Part shown: positions 18,194-26,200 of the stretch, piece after piece
Numbering within the stretch: position 1 is the stretch's first letter
Layout of the letters: each line of letters begins with the position of its first letter
NCBI RefSeq assembly: GCF_016862915.1
Contig: NZ_BONW01000016.1
Coordinates: forward strand, 1 to 64,000
Direction: 5' to 3'
Source of the DNA: Plantactinospora endophytica
GTDB taxonomy: Bacteria > Actinomycetota > Actinomycetes > Mycobacteriales > Micromonosporaceae
DNA length: 64,000 bases
Program-made: the position numbers and the translations under genes
The notes under the pieces: generated by a model
Database searches by the model: none
The model's input: only the letters and a program-made list of their open reading frames with translations
Told to the model about the DNA's origin: nothing

Positions 18194-19597
18194 TCAGGAC
18201 GCCGTGGCGCCGTGCAGGGTGCGGGCGAGCCGGCGGACCGCCTCGTCCATCAGGTCGGGTGGGGCGGCGGCGTAGCTGAGGCGTAGGTGTGCGGCCGGGG
18301 GCTCGGCGGCGTACCAGGGACGGCCGGGGAAGACGACCACGCCTTCGGCTGCCGCAGCGGTGGCCAGCGCGACGTCGTCGGTGCCCTCGGGCAGCCGGAC
18401 CCAGAGGTGCAGGCCGCCTCGCGGAACCCGCTGCGGGACGAGGTCCGGCAGGTGCCGGCCGAGCGCGGCCAGCAGTGCCTCGCGGCGGGTACGCAGCGCA
18501 GTGCGCAGCGCCCGGCGGTGCCGCGCCCAGGCCGGGGCGGTGACGAACTCGACGGTGGCCTGTTGCAGGGGGCCGGCGACGAAGAAGTCGTCGAGCAGCC
18601 GGGCCGCGCGCAGCCGGGCACCGGCCGGGCCACGCGCGCCGATCGCGGCGACCCGTAGCCCGGGAGCCGCCGACTTGGTCAGCGACCGCAGGTAGACGAC
18701 GTGCCCGTCGGGATCGTCGGCGGCCAGCGGTGCCGGGGGCTCCCCGTCGATGGTGAGGTCGCGGGCGTAGTCGTCCTCGATCAGGAACGCCCCGGCGTCG
18801 CGTACGGCGTCGGCGACCCGGCCCCGGCGACGGTTCGCCAGTGTCGCGCCGTGCGGGTTGGCGTGCAGCGGCTGGCAGTAGAACAGCCGGGCGCCGGTAC
18901 GGGCGAACGCGGCGGCGAGCTGGTCGGGGCGTACCCCGTCGGCGTCGGCGGGTACCGGCACCACGCGTAGGCCGGCCGCCCGGGCGGTGGCCAGCGCGCC
19001 CAGGTAGGTCGGTGACTCGACGAGCACCGTGTCGCCGGGCGTGGCGAGCGCGCGCAGCGCCGTCGAGAGCGCGGCCTGTCCGCCCGGGCAGATCACCATG
19101 TCGTCGGCGCGCAGTCCGGCCCCGGTCTCGCGGGCGAACCAGGCGCGCAGGTCCGCGCGCCCCTCGGTCGGTCCGCGCTGCCAGGACGCCGGTTGCCGGG
19201 CGGCGCGGGCGAGCGCGGCGCCGAGCGCGGTGCCGGGTTGCAGTTCCTCGTCCAGGTAGCCGCCGGTCAGCGGGATCGCTCCGGCGGGCGGTAACGCCAG
19301 TAACGCCCGAAGCTCGTCCTCGCCGGGTCGGCGGGGGCCGAGCGCCACCGTCTGCCAGGACAGGTCGGCGTCGCGTCGCCGGTCCGGCGGTACGGCCACG
19401 AAGGTGCCCGTGCCGGACCGCGTCTCGACCAGCCCTTCGGCCACCAACTGCCGGATCGCCTCGGCGACGGTGACCGGCGAGGCCCGGTGCCGGGCGGTCA
19501 GCTCGCGTACCGGGGGCAGTCGGGTGCCGGGTTCGGCGGCGGTCGCCAGGGTACGCAGATCTTGGACGACGCGGGCCGCTGCGTTACCGTCATTCAT
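18194..19597 (-). CDS. MocR/GntR regulator with aminotransferase domain
   Basis: A 467-residue fusion regulator of the MocR class: an N-terminal winged-helix GntR domain (about 1-70; RLPPVRELTARHRASPVTVAEAIRQLVAEGLVETR, split by the usual turn) and a fold-type I PLP aminotransferase domain. The PLP lysine is in SLTKSAAPGLR and the aspartate region in FLIEDDYARDL. MocR regulators typically sense PLP or amino-acid metabolites and often control a divergent gene, here the EamA exporter. Its ATG (complement 19595-19597) overlaps the ATG of that exporter in the single tetramer CATG, so the mRNA is probably leaderless. Confidence 0.9.
   Translation of the reverse strand: MNDGNAAARVVQDLRTLATAAEPGTRLPPVRELTARHRASPVTVAEAIRQLVAEGLVETRSGTGTFVAVPPDRRRDADLSWQTVALGPRRPGEDELRALLALPPAGAIPLTGGYLDEELQPGTALGAALARAARQPASWQRGPTEGRADLRAWFARETGAGLRADDMVICPGGQAALSTALRALATPGDTVLVESPTYLGALATARAAGLRVVPVPADADGVRPDQLAAAFARTGARLFYCQPLHANPHGATLANRRRGRVADAVRDAGAFLIEDDYARDLTIDGEPPAPLAADDPDGHVVYLRSLTKSAAPGLRVAAIGARGPAGARLRAARLLDDFFVAGPLQQATVEFVTAPAWARHRRALRTALRTRREALLAALGRHLPDLVPQRVPRGGLHLWVRLPEGTDDVALATAAAAEGVVVFPGRPWYAAEPPAAHLRLSYAAAPPDLMDEAVRRLARTLHGATAS
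19562..19590 (+). promoter_or_regulatory. Promoter of the EamA exporter gene
   Basis: TTGGAC (19562-19567), a 17-bp spacer and TACCGT (19585-19590), a TAnnnT-type -10. Only 5 bp separate it from ATG 19596, which predicts a leaderless mRNA. It lies entirely within the first codons of the opposing mocR-like gene. Confidence 0.6.
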
Positions 19598-19637
19598 GAC
19601 AGGAAAGAGTAGCGCTACTGTCCCGAGTACGGTAACG
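19582..19637. promoter_or_regulatory. Candidate MocR operator (inverted repeat)
   Basis: Perfect 9-bp arms CGTTACCGT (19582-19590) and ACGGTAACG (19629-19637), 38 bp apart. The left arm covers the EamA -10 element; the right arm lies at the -35 position of the opposing promoter. Between them is a perfect 12-bp palindrome, AGTAGCGCTACT (19608-19619). All of it lies inside the first 14 codons of the two genes. Confidence 0.55.
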
Positions 19638-20531
19638 GCGAACCGGCTGGTCGGCCTCGCCCTCGGCGCGCTGGGCGTACTCGCCTTCAGCGTGTCGCTG
19701 CCGGCCACCCGGGTCGCCGTGGGGCAACTCGATCCGTGGTTCGTCGCCTTCGGCCGGGCGGTCGGCGCGGCACTGCTCGGCTGGGCGTACCTGCGGATCA
19801 CCGACGCGCCGCGACCCACCCGCGACCAGTGGCGGCGGCTGTCGGTCGTCGCCCTCGGCGTCGTCGTCGGCTTCCCGCTGTTCACCTCGCTGGCGCTGCT
19901 CACCCAGACCTCCGCGCACGGTGCGGTCGTCATCACCGTGCTGCCCGCCGTGACCGCCGTGTTCGCGGTGCTGCGCGCTGGCGAGCGCCCACCGCCGCTG
20001 TTCTGGGTGGCGGGCGCCGGTGGACTGCTGGCGGTGTCGGCGTTCCTCGGCGTCGGTGGCGCGGTCCACGGTGCACTGTCCCCGGCCGACCTGTTCCTGC
20101 TGGTGGCGGTGCTGCTCTGCGGCCTCGGGTACGCCGAGGGCGGCGCCCTCGCCCGCGAGTTGGGCGGCGCCCGGACGATCTGTTGGGCGTTGCTGCTCTC
20201 GTTGCCCGTCACCGGTCCCGTCACGGCCGTCGCCGCGCTTGCCGATCCACCGCGCGCCGACGGCGTCGCCTGGTCGGCGTTCGGCTATCTCACCGTGGTC
20301 TCCATGTTCCTGGGCTTCTTCGCCTGGTACGCGGGTCTGGCCCGAGGCGGCGTCGCCCGGGTCGGGCAGGTCCAGTTGGTGCAGCCGGTGCTCACCCTGG
20401 GCTGGTCGGCGCTGCTGCTGGGCGAGTCCGTCACCCCGGCCTCGGTCGCGGCGGCGCTGGTGGTGCTCGGCTGTGTGGTGCTGACCCAACGCACCCGGAG
20501 CGGCGGGTCCGGGGATCGCGGTGGGACGTGA
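19596..20531 (+). CDS. EamA (DMT superfamily) exporter
   Basis: A 311-residue membrane protein with about ten hydrophobic helices arranged as two EamA repeats. Typical stretches are LGALGVLAFSVSLPATRVAV (helix 1), the internal LLVAVLLCGLGYAEGGALAREL and the C-terminal VQLVQPVLTLGWSALLLGESV. DMT exporters of this class move amino acids, nucleosides or other metabolites outward. Pairing with a MocR regulator suggests an amino-acid or vitamin-B6-linked substrate (inference). The start codon shares CATG with the opposing regulator. Confidence 0.88.
   Translation: MTGKSSATVPSTVTANRLVGLALGALGVLAFSVSLPATRVAVGQLDPWFVAFGRAVGAALLGWAYLRITDAPRPTRDQWRRLSVVALGVVVGFPLFTSLALLTQTSAHGAVVITVLPAVTAVFAVLRAGERPPPLFWVAGAGGLLAVSAFLGVGGAVHGALSPADLFLLVAVLLCGLGYAEGGALARELGGARTICWALLLSLPVTGPVTAVAALADPPRADGVAWSAFGYLTVVSMFLGFFAWYAGLARGGVARVGQVQLVQPVLTLGWSALLLGESVTPASVAAALVVLGCVVLTQRTRSGGSGDRGGT
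19606..19611 (-). promoter_or_regulatory. Candidate -10 of the mocR-like gene
   Basis: On the minus strand TACTCT ends 8 nt before the ATG of the regulator, again fitting a leaderless transcript. It overlaps the palindrome AGTAGCGCTACT, so a bound regulator could repress its own gene. Confidence 0.5.
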
Positions 20532-20532
20532 A

Positions 20533-20561
20533 TTGACTCCCCGGTTCCCGACCGACAGTAT
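20533..20561 (+). promoter_or_regulatory. Candidate promoter of the rrf2-like gene
   Basis: TTGACT (20533-20538), 17 bp, then CAGTAT (20556-20561). It lies just behind the EamA stop codon and immediately upstream of the palindrome at 20563-20579. Confidence 0.45.
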
Positions 20562-20562
20562 T

Positions 20563-20579
20563 CCTAGCTAATAGATAGG
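20563..20579. promoter_or_regulatory. Candidate Rrf2 operator at its own gene
   Basis: CCTAGCTA-A-TAGATAGG: 8-bp arms, seven of eight positions symmetric, centred on one A. It covers the start region expected for the rrf2 transcript. The half-site CCCTA(T/C)CTA recurs at the sulfate operon promoter (21228-21236), which supports a shared operator. Confidence 0.6.
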
Positions 20580-20668
20580 GATTATGGGTTGGGGCGCGGT
20601 GCCGGCGAGGATGGCCGGGCCGGTGCCGGCCCCGGGTCGCGATCGAACCGATCGGAGGCGCATCCGCG

Positions 20669-21091
20669 GTGCACATCTCCGCGCGTACCGACTATGCCGT
20701 CCGGGCGATGCTGGTCATCGCCGAAGCCCACCCGAGCCTGGTCAAGACCTCGGAGATCGCCGTTGCCGAGCGGATCTCGGCGAGTTTCCTGTCGGAGATC
20801 CTGATGGAACTGCGGCGCAGCGGGCTGCTGCTGACCTTCCGGGGTACCGAGGGCGGCCACGCGCTCGCCCGGTCGGCGGACGCGATCAGCGTCGGCGACA
20901 TCCTGCGGGCCACCGACGGCGTCCTGATCACGACGGTACGGGGCCGGCCGACCGCCCTGGCCAGCTATCACGGGGTGGCCCGGGGCCTGCGCGACGTCTG
21001 GCTCTCGCTGGACCGGGCCATCACCGAGATAGTCGACCGGACCACCCTGGCCGACCTGCTCGCCGACGGGGCGCGGTCGCAGGCCGGGTGA
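20669..21091 (+). CDS. Rrf2-family regulator, likely of sulfur assimilation
   Basis: A 140-residue Rrf2 protein: winged-helix N-terminus (ISARTDYAVRAMLVIAEAH, then SEIAVAERISASFLSEILMELRRSGLL) and a dimerisation helix at the C-terminus. It contains no cysteine, so it cannot carry the Fe-S cluster of IscR or NsrR and is closer in kind to CymR-type sensors. GTG start with GGAGGCG 8 nt upstream. It sits 178 bp ahead of the sulfate transporter operon, and a CCTA(Y)CTA-type motif occurs before both. Repression of sulfate uptake when sulfur is plentiful is the likely role (inference). Confidence 0.85.
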   Translation: MHISARTDYAVRAMLVIAEAHPSLVKTSEIAVAERISASFLSEILMELRRSGLLLTFRGTEGGHALARSADAISVGDILRATDGVLITTVRGRPTALASYHGVARGLRDVWLSLDRAITEIVDRTTLADLLADGARSQAG

Positions 21092-21196
21092 CGGTCGTCC
21101 AGGTCCGGCCCCGCCGGATCGGCTTCCCGGCCCAGGGTTGACCCTCCCGCCAGGTCCATGTCCCGGCGTACGTGCTCCCGCTCGGCCGAACGGCTG

Positions 21197-21225
21197 TTGA
21201 CGCGTGAATGTGCGGGGCCTAGCGT
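21197..21225 (+). promoter_or_regulatory. Promoter of the sulfate transport operon
   Basis: TTGACG (21197-21202), exact 17-bp spacer, TAGCGT (21220-21225). Transcription would start near 21232, about 38 nt before the sbp ATG. The -10 overlaps the first CCTAGC motif. Confidence 0.65.
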
Positions 21226-21254
21226 AACCCTACCTAGCCGACCAAGTTGATAGG
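21218..21254. promoter_or_regulatory. Candidate Rrf2 operators at the sulfate operon
   Basis: CCTAGC occurs at 21218-21223 and 21233-21238 (15-bp step), CCCTACCTA at 21228-21236 and GATAGG at 21249-21254. CCCTACCTA differs by one base from CCCTATCTA (reverse strand) at the rrf2 palindrome. They cover the -10 and the transcript start, as expected for a repressor. Confidence 0.55.
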
Positions 21255-21269
21255 AAAACGAGGAGATAG

Positions 21270-22289
21270 ATGAACCGGACCAGAGTGGCGGGCGCGCTCG
21301 CCCTCGCGGCGACCCTGGCCCTGTCGGCCTGCGGCGGTGGTGGGGCGTCCGGCGAGGGCACCACGACGCTGTCGATCGTCGGCTACGCGGTGCCGGAGGC
21401 GGCGAACAAGGCGATCATCGCCGAGTGGAACAAGACCGACGAGGGTCGGGGCGTACGCTTCCAGACCTCGTACGGCGCCTCCGGCGACCAGTCCCGCGCG
21501 GTGGTGGCCGGTCTCAAGGCCGACTACGTGCACTTCTCGGTCTCCAGCGACGTCACCCGGCTGGTCGACGAGGGACTGGTCGACCAGAACTGGGACGACG
21601 GCCCGAACAAGGGCATCGTGTCGTCGTCGATCGTGGTCCTCGCCGTACGGGACGGCAACCCGAAGAACATCCAGGGCTGGGACGACCTGGTCAAGCCGGG
21701 CGTCCAGATCGTCACCCCGAACCCCGCGTCCTCGGGTGCGGCCAGGTGGAACGCCCTCGCCGCCTGGGGACACATCTCGGCCAACGGCGGGACCGACGCG
21801 CAGGCCCAGGAGTACCTGACGAAGCTCTTCGCCAACGTGGTCTCGCTGCCGAACAGCGGCCGGGACGCCACCACCGCCTTCCTCGGCGGCACCGGTGACG
21901 TGCTGCTCGCCTACGAGAACGAGACGATCCTGGCCACCCAGAACGGCGAGAAGCTCGACTGGGTGATCCCGTCGACCACGATCCTGATCGAGAACCCGGG
22001 TGCCATCCTCAAGAACGCCGGCCCCAAGGCGCAGTCCTTCCTGAACTTCGTGCTCAGCCCGGCGGGGCAGCGCCAGTTCGCGCTCAAGGGCTTCCGGCCG
22101 ATCGTCGAGGGCATCGACACGAAGGGCGTCGAGGGAGCACTGGACCCGAACAACCCGTTCCCGGCGCCGCAGAAGCTGCTGACCGTCAGCAAGGACTTCG
22201 AGAGCTGGTCGGCGTTGTCGAAGAAGTACTTCGACGAGAAGGAAGGGATCATCGTCAAGATCATTGCCGCTTCCGGGAAAGCGAAGTGA
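21270..22289 (+). CDS. sbp: Sulfate ABC transporter substrate-binding lipoprotein
   Basis: A 339-residue extracellular solute-binding protein of the sulfate/thiosulfate class. The signal peptide ends in lipobox LSAC with lipid-anchored Cys21. Family stretches are SIVGYAVPEAANKAII near the N-terminus, FQTSYGASGDQSRAVVAGLKADYV (residues split across the ligand cleft) and the GDVLLAYENE segment. ATG 21270 is preceded by GAGGAG. First gene of a four-gene operon; it overlaps cysT by 4 bp (GTGA). Confidence 0.93.
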   Translation: MNRTRVAGALALAATLALSACGGGGASGEGTTTLSIVGYAVPEAANKAIIAEWNKTDEGRGVRFQTSYGASGDQSRAVVAGLKADYVHFSVSSDVTRLVDEGLVDQNWDDGPNKGIVSSSIVVLAVRDGNPKNIQGWDDLVKPGVQIVTPNPASSGAARWNALAAWGHISANGGTDAQAQEYLTKLFANVVSLPNSGRDATTAFLGGTGDVLLAYENETILATQNGEKLDWVIPSTTILIENPGAILKNAGPKAQSFLNFVLSPAGQRQFALKGFRPIVEGIDTKGVEGALDPNNPFPAPQKLLTVSKDFESWSALSKKYFDEKEGIIVKIIAASGKAK

Positions 22290-23134
22290 CCTCGGCGACC
22301 CTCGCTCCGGACCGGCCGGCACCCCGCCGGACGGTCCGGAGCGGCCGGCGCCTGACCCGGGCCTCGGGCCTGGGACTCGGCGTGGCGATGCTCTGGTTCA
22401 GCCTGCTCGTGCTCATCCCGCTCACCGCCGTGGTGGTCACCGCCTCGGACGGCGGCTGGGCCGAGTTCTGGGCGACGGTCACCAACCAGCAGACCCTGGC
22501 CGCGATCGAACTCACCGTCGGCACCGCGTTCCTGGTGACCCTGATCAACATCGTGATGGGTACGACCATCGCCTGGGTCCTGGTCCGAGACGACCGCTTC
22601 GTCGGCCGGCGGGTCCTCGAAGTGCTCATCGACATCCCGTTCGCCCTGCCCACGATCGTCGCCGGCCTGGTGCTGCTGTCGCTGTACGGCCCGGACAGCC
22701 CGCTCGGGGTGAACATCGCCAACACCCGGGTCGCGGTCTTCTTCGCCTTCCTCTTCGTCACCCTGCCGTTCGTGGTCCGGACCGTCCAGCCGGTACTGGC
22801 CGAACTCGACCGGGAGGCCGAGGAGGCGGCGGCCTCGCTCGGTGCCAGCCGGTTCACGGTGTTCCGCCGGATCATCCTGCCCAGCCTCACTCCGGCGATC
22901 GCCGCCGGCGCCGCACTCTCCTTCGCCCGTGGCGTCAGCGAGTACGGCTCGCTGGTGCTGCTCTCGGGAAACCTGCCGATGCGGACAGAGGTGACCTCCG
23001 TGCGGATTCTCAGCAGCATCGAGAACGACAATCTCGAAGGTGCGGCGGCGGTGGCGGCGGTGCTGCTGGTGATCTCGTTCGTGGTCATCGTCGCCGTCGA
23101 CGTCATCCAGCGCCGGGTGGTGCGCCGTGGCTGA
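22286..23134 (+). CDS. cysT: Sulfate ABC transporter permease CysT
   Basis: A 282-residue inner-membrane permease with six predicted helices and the EAA loop near 190 (LDREAEEAAASLGASRFTVF), which docks onto the ATPase. The GTG start overlaps the sbp stop codon and the gene overlaps cysW by 8 bp, so the subunits are translationally coupled. It forms the transmembrane channel with CysW. Confidence 0.92.
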   Translation: MTSATLAPDRPAPRRTVRSGRRLTRASGLGLGVAMLWFSLLVLIPLTAVVVTASDGGWAEFWATVTNQQTLAAIELTVGTAFLVTLINIVMGTTIAWVLVRDDRFVGRRVLEVLIDIPFALPTIVAGLVLLSLYGPDSPLGVNIANTRVAVFFAFLFVTLPFVVRTVQPVLAELDREAEEAAASLGASRFTVFRRIILPSLTPAIAAGAALSFARGVSEYGSLVLLSGNLPMRTEVTSVRILSSIENDNLEGAAAVAAVLLVISFVVIVAVDVIQRRVVRRG

Positions 23135-23963
23135 CCGCCGTACCGGCACTGCCGTGCACAACCGGCCCGGGCCGGCCCGGCACGTGCTGCGCCTGGTCGT
23201 CACGGTGTACCTCGTGCTGCTGGTCGCCTGGCCGGTGGCGCTGGTCGGACGCAACGCGTTCGGCAACGGCCTGACGGACCTGGAGGGCATCCTCAACGAC
23301 CCGGACGTGGTGCACGCGCTCCGGCTCACGGTCACCGTGGCGGTCACCGCCGTGCTGATCAACACGGTCTTCGGGGTCGGCATCTCGCTGCTGCTGGTCC
23401 GCTACGACTTCCCCGGCAAGCGACTGCTGAACGCCCTGCTCGACGTACCGCTGTCGGTCTCGCCGATCGTGGTCGGCCTGGCCCTGGTGCTGGTGTACGG
23501 CGGTCGCAGCGGATGGTTCGGTCCCACCCTGGAAAGTGCCGGATTCCAGGTCATCTTCGCCACCCCCGGGATCGTGCTGGCCACCGTGTTCGTCGCGCTG
23601 CCGCTGGTGATCCGGGAGGTGGTACCGGTCCTCCAGGAGGTCGGCGACGAGCAGGAGCAGGCGGCCCGCAGCCTCGGGGCCGGCGCCGTGCAGACCTTCC
23701 TCCGGATCACGCTGCCCACCATCAAGTGGGGCGTCGTCTACGGCGTCGTGCTCAGCCTCGCGCGATCGCTGGGCGAGTTCGGCGCGGTCAAGGTCGTCTC
23801 CGGGAACGTACTCGGGCAGACCCGCACCGCCACCCTGGTGGTCGAGGAGAAGTACCTGAACTTCGACAAGGGCGGCGCGTACGCCACCGCGCTGCTGCTC
23901 ACCCTCGTCGCGGTGGCCGCCATCATCGTCGTCTCCGTCCTCCGCCCTAAGGAACCACGTTGA
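23127..23963 (+). CDS. cysW: Sulfate ABC transporter permease CysW
   Basis: A 278-residue permease, six predicted helices, EAA loop [20 protein letters not shown] near 170-189. The C-terminal half ([19 protein letters not shown]) is characteristic of CysW. GTG start inside the cysT 3' end; its stop overlaps the TTG of cysA. Confidence 0.92.
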   Translation: MADRRTGTAVHNRPGPARHVLRLVVTVYLVLLVAWPVALVGRNAFGNGLTDLEGILNDPDVVHALRLTVTVAVTAVLINTVFGVGISLLLVRYDFPGKRLLNALLDVPLSVSPIVVGLALVLVYGGRSGWFGPTLESAGFQVIFATPGIVLATVFVALPLVIREVVPVLQEVGDEQEQAARSLGAGAVQTFLRITLPTIKWGVVYGVVLSLARSLGEFGAVKVVSGNVLGQTRTATLVVEEKYLNFDKGGAYATALLLTLVAVAAIIVVSVLRPKEPR

Positions 23964-24955
23964 GCATCGAGATCGCGAACGTCAGCAAGCGGTTCGGGAA
24001 CTTCGTCGCCCTCGACGACGTCTCCGTCAGCATCCCGTCCGGCCGGCTCACCGCGCTGCTCGGTCCGTCCGGCGGCGGCAAGTCGACCCTGCTGCGGATC
24101 ATCGCCGGCCTGGAGAGCGCGGACAGCGGCCGGGTGGAGATCGAGGGCCTGGACGCCACGAATCTGCCGCCGCAGCGCCGCAACGTCGGTTTCGTGTTCC
24201 AGCACTACGCGGCCTTCAAGCACCTGTCGGTCTGGCGCAACGTCGCCTTCGGACTGGAGATCCGGCGCCGCCCGAAGGCGGAGATCCGCAGCCGGGTCGA
24301 GGAACTGCTCGCGCTGGTGCACCTCGAACAGTTCGCCGACCGGCTGCCGTCGCAGCTCTCCGGTGGCCAGCGGCAACGGATGGCGCTGGCCCGCGCCCTG
24401 GCCGTGCAGCCCACCGTGCTGCTGCTCGACGAACCGTTCGGCGCGCTCGACGCCAAGGTTCGCAAGGAGCTGCGGGAGTGGCTGCGCCGGCTGCACGACG
24501 AGGTGCACGTCACCACCGTCTTCGTCACGCACGACCAGGAGGAGGCGCTCGAGGTCGCCGACGAGATCGTGGTGATCAACGAGGGTCGGATCGAGCAGAT
24601 CGGGTCGCCCGACGAGCTGTACGACCGGCCGGCCAACGACTTCGTGATGCGCTTCCTCGGCCCCGTCACGCAGCTCGGCGACCGGCTGGTCCGCCCGCAC
24701 GACGTGCAGATCCAGGTCGGCGAGGGGAAGGAGGACCCGGCGGAGGTGACCGGCCGGGTGACCCGGGTGACCCGGGTCGGTTTCGAGATCCGGGTGGAGG
24801 TCACCGGCAACGACCAGGTCGTCACCGTCACCCTCACCCGCAACGAGTTCCTGGCGATGGACCTCCAGGTCGGAACCACGGTACGGGTACGCATCGCGCC
24901 CGAGGTGCACGCCGGCACGGTCGCCGTCGACCAGGCCCAACTGCTCGCCACCTGA
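23960..24955 (+). CDS. cysA: Sulfate ABC transporter ATP-binding protein CysA
   Basis: A 331-residue ATPase. Walker [10 protein letters not shown] (about 34-42), Q-loop in FVFQHYAAF, signature [15 protein letters not shown], Walker [13 protein letters not shown] and switch His in [11 protein letters not shown], followed by a TOBE-like C-terminal regulatory region. TTG start overlapping the cysW stop (TTGA), which may limit its translation relative to the permeases. The last codons and stop lie in the first copy of a 59/60-bp tandem repeat. Confidence 0.93.
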   Translation: MSIEIANVSKRFGNFVALDDVSVSIPSGRLTALLGPSGGGKSTLLRIIAGLESADSGRVEIEGLDATNLPPQRRNVGFVFQHYAAFKHLSVWRNVAFGLEIRRRPKAEIRSRVEELLALVHLEQFADRLPSQLSGGQRQRMALARALAVQPTVLLLDEPFGALDAKVRKELREWLRRLHDEVHVTTVFVTHDQEEALEVADEIVVINEGRIEQIGSPDELYDRPANDFVMRFLGPVTQLGDRLVRPHDVQIQVGEGKEDPAEVTGRVTRVTRVGFEIRVEVTGNDQVVTVTLTRNEFLAMDLQVGTTVRVRIAPEVHAGTVAVDQAQLLAT

Positions 24956-25070
24956 CCAGCCTCGGAAGGCGTCGGTCGGTACAGGCGTCGACAGGCGGGC
25001 TCACGGCGAGCTGACCAGCCCAGGCAGGTAGTCGGTCGGTGCGGGCGTCGACAGGCGGGCTCACGGCGAG
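24952..25070. repeat. 59/60-bp tandem repeat between cysA and a methyltransferase gene
   Basis: Two copies (about 24952-25010 and 25011-25070), both containing CTGACCAGCC, GTCGGTCGGT and GCGTCGACAGGCGGGCTCAC. Copy one contains the cysA stop codon; the end of copy two contains the stop codon of the opposing methyltransferase gene. Confidence 0.85.
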
Positions 25071-25861
25071 GTGGCGCCCGGCCGGGGTTTGACCGCCCGG
25101 GTGGCGAAGTAGCCGGGCAGCCAGCCGGCGGTGGCGTCCGAGTGGTGCGGTGCCTCCTCGAACCCGGTGACGACGAAGCCGGCGGCGAGCTGCCCACCGA
25201 GCTGCTCGGCCATGCTGTGGCTGTACTCCAGCGGTGCGTCCGCGCCCCACAGCCGCTCGCGCTCCTCGGCCGGTACGTGCGTCAGGTCGCTGTACGGCAG
25301 CCGGTGGCGTACCACCAGTTCGCCGCGCTTGTCCAACGCCTCGGAGTCGAAGAGGTAGACGTCGGGGTTGAGAAACCCGCACAGCAGCGTCCCGCCGGGA
25401 CGCAGCACGCGGAAGCACTCCCGCCAGACCGGGGCGAGTTCGGGTACGAACAGGTTCGAGACCGGGTTGAGGACGAGGTCGAAGGAGCCGTCGGCGAAGA
25501 CCGACAGGTCGCGCATGTCGCCGAGTACGGTCCGCAGTTCCAGGCCGTCCCGGCGGGCGACCAGCTCGTCCTGGGCGAGTTGGTTCGGCGAGTTGTCGAG
25601 GACGGTGACCCGCGCGCCGGCGGCCGCGAGCGTCGGACCCTGCTGACCGCCGCCGGAGGCCAGGCACAGCACGTCCGTGTCGGCGAGGTCGGCCGGGAAC
25701 CAGGACCGGTCCACGGGCTGGTAGCCGATGAGTACGACGGACCAGGTCCCGGCCCGCGCCTGCGCGATCGTCTCGGACGAGACCGGACGGGACCACTCGT
25801 TGCCCTGCTCGACCTGCCGGTCCCAGGCGGCTCGGTTGTGCGCTACCGGATCGGGGTTCAT
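25061..25861 (-). CDS. Class I SAM-dependent methyltransferase
   Basis: A 266-residue Rossmann-fold methyltransferase. The SAM-binding motif I reads VLCLASGGGQQGPTLAAAG (about 63-81), the acidic residue after strand 2 is in VTVLDNSPNQ, and LVLNPVSNLFV and FRVLRPGGTLL are motif IV/post-IV features. LASGGGQQ, with Gln-Gln, is typical of an uncharacterised small-molecule methyltransferase group. ATG 25861 matches the usual MNPDPVAHNRAAWDRQ start of this group. Substrate unknown. The 3' end lies in the tandem repeat shared with the cysA end. Confidence 0.85.
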   Translation of the reverse strand: MNPDPVAHNRAAWDRQVEQGNEWSRPVSSETIAQARAGTWSVVLIGYQPVDRSWFPADLADTDVLCLASGGGQQGPTLAAAGARVTVLDNSPNQLAQDELVARRDGLELRTVLGDMRDLSVFADGSFDLVLNPVSNLFVPELAPVWRECFRVLRPGGTLLCGFLNPDVYLFDSEALDKRGELVVRHRLPYSDLTHVPAEERERLWGADAPLEYSHSMAEQLGGQLAAGFVVTGFEEAPHHSDATAGWLPGYFATRAVKPRPGATSP

Positions 25862-26200
25862 CCGGGCCACGCTACTGGCCGGGCCCGCGGGTTTTCCCGA
25901 ATTTCTGCCGGGCCGACTCGGTGTCGGCAGCGCCCCGACGGAGCCCGACCCGTGGTGCGGCGGCGAGGGCTCGTATCTCCAGGACCTGGGCCGGCCGGCG
26001 CCCCGTTTCGGATGCCCGATCGGTGATTCGCATGGTCGACTTCGCGCGGAAGGTATCTCTTTTGCTGGTCGGACCGCGCTGCCCGGATCGGTGGTCTCGC
26101 GCCGGGACTGGCGGTCCGATAACCTATTGAACCCATGGGATAAGTAGGCTGCCGTGGTCGGCTGCGGTGGGCCGTCCGTCCGCTGAGGAGGAAGGCTGAG
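25862..26200. other. 339-bp divergent intergenic region
   Basis: It separates the methyltransferase (-) from the sulfite-oxidase-like gene (+). The right part (26110-26150) is AT-richer and holds CCTA...TAGG arms around the perfect palindrome CCCATGGG (26132-26139), about 50 bp before the ATG. The rest shows no gene. Confidence 0.5.
26123..26148. promoter_or_regulatory. Possible operator before the sulfite-oxidase-like gene
   Basis: CCTATT (26123-26128) and AAGTAGG (26142-26148) flank CCCATGGG. The CCTA/TAGG arms resemble, but do not match closely, the putative Rrf2 half-site at the sulfate operon; a common regulator would make biological sense but is unproven. Confidence 0.35.
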
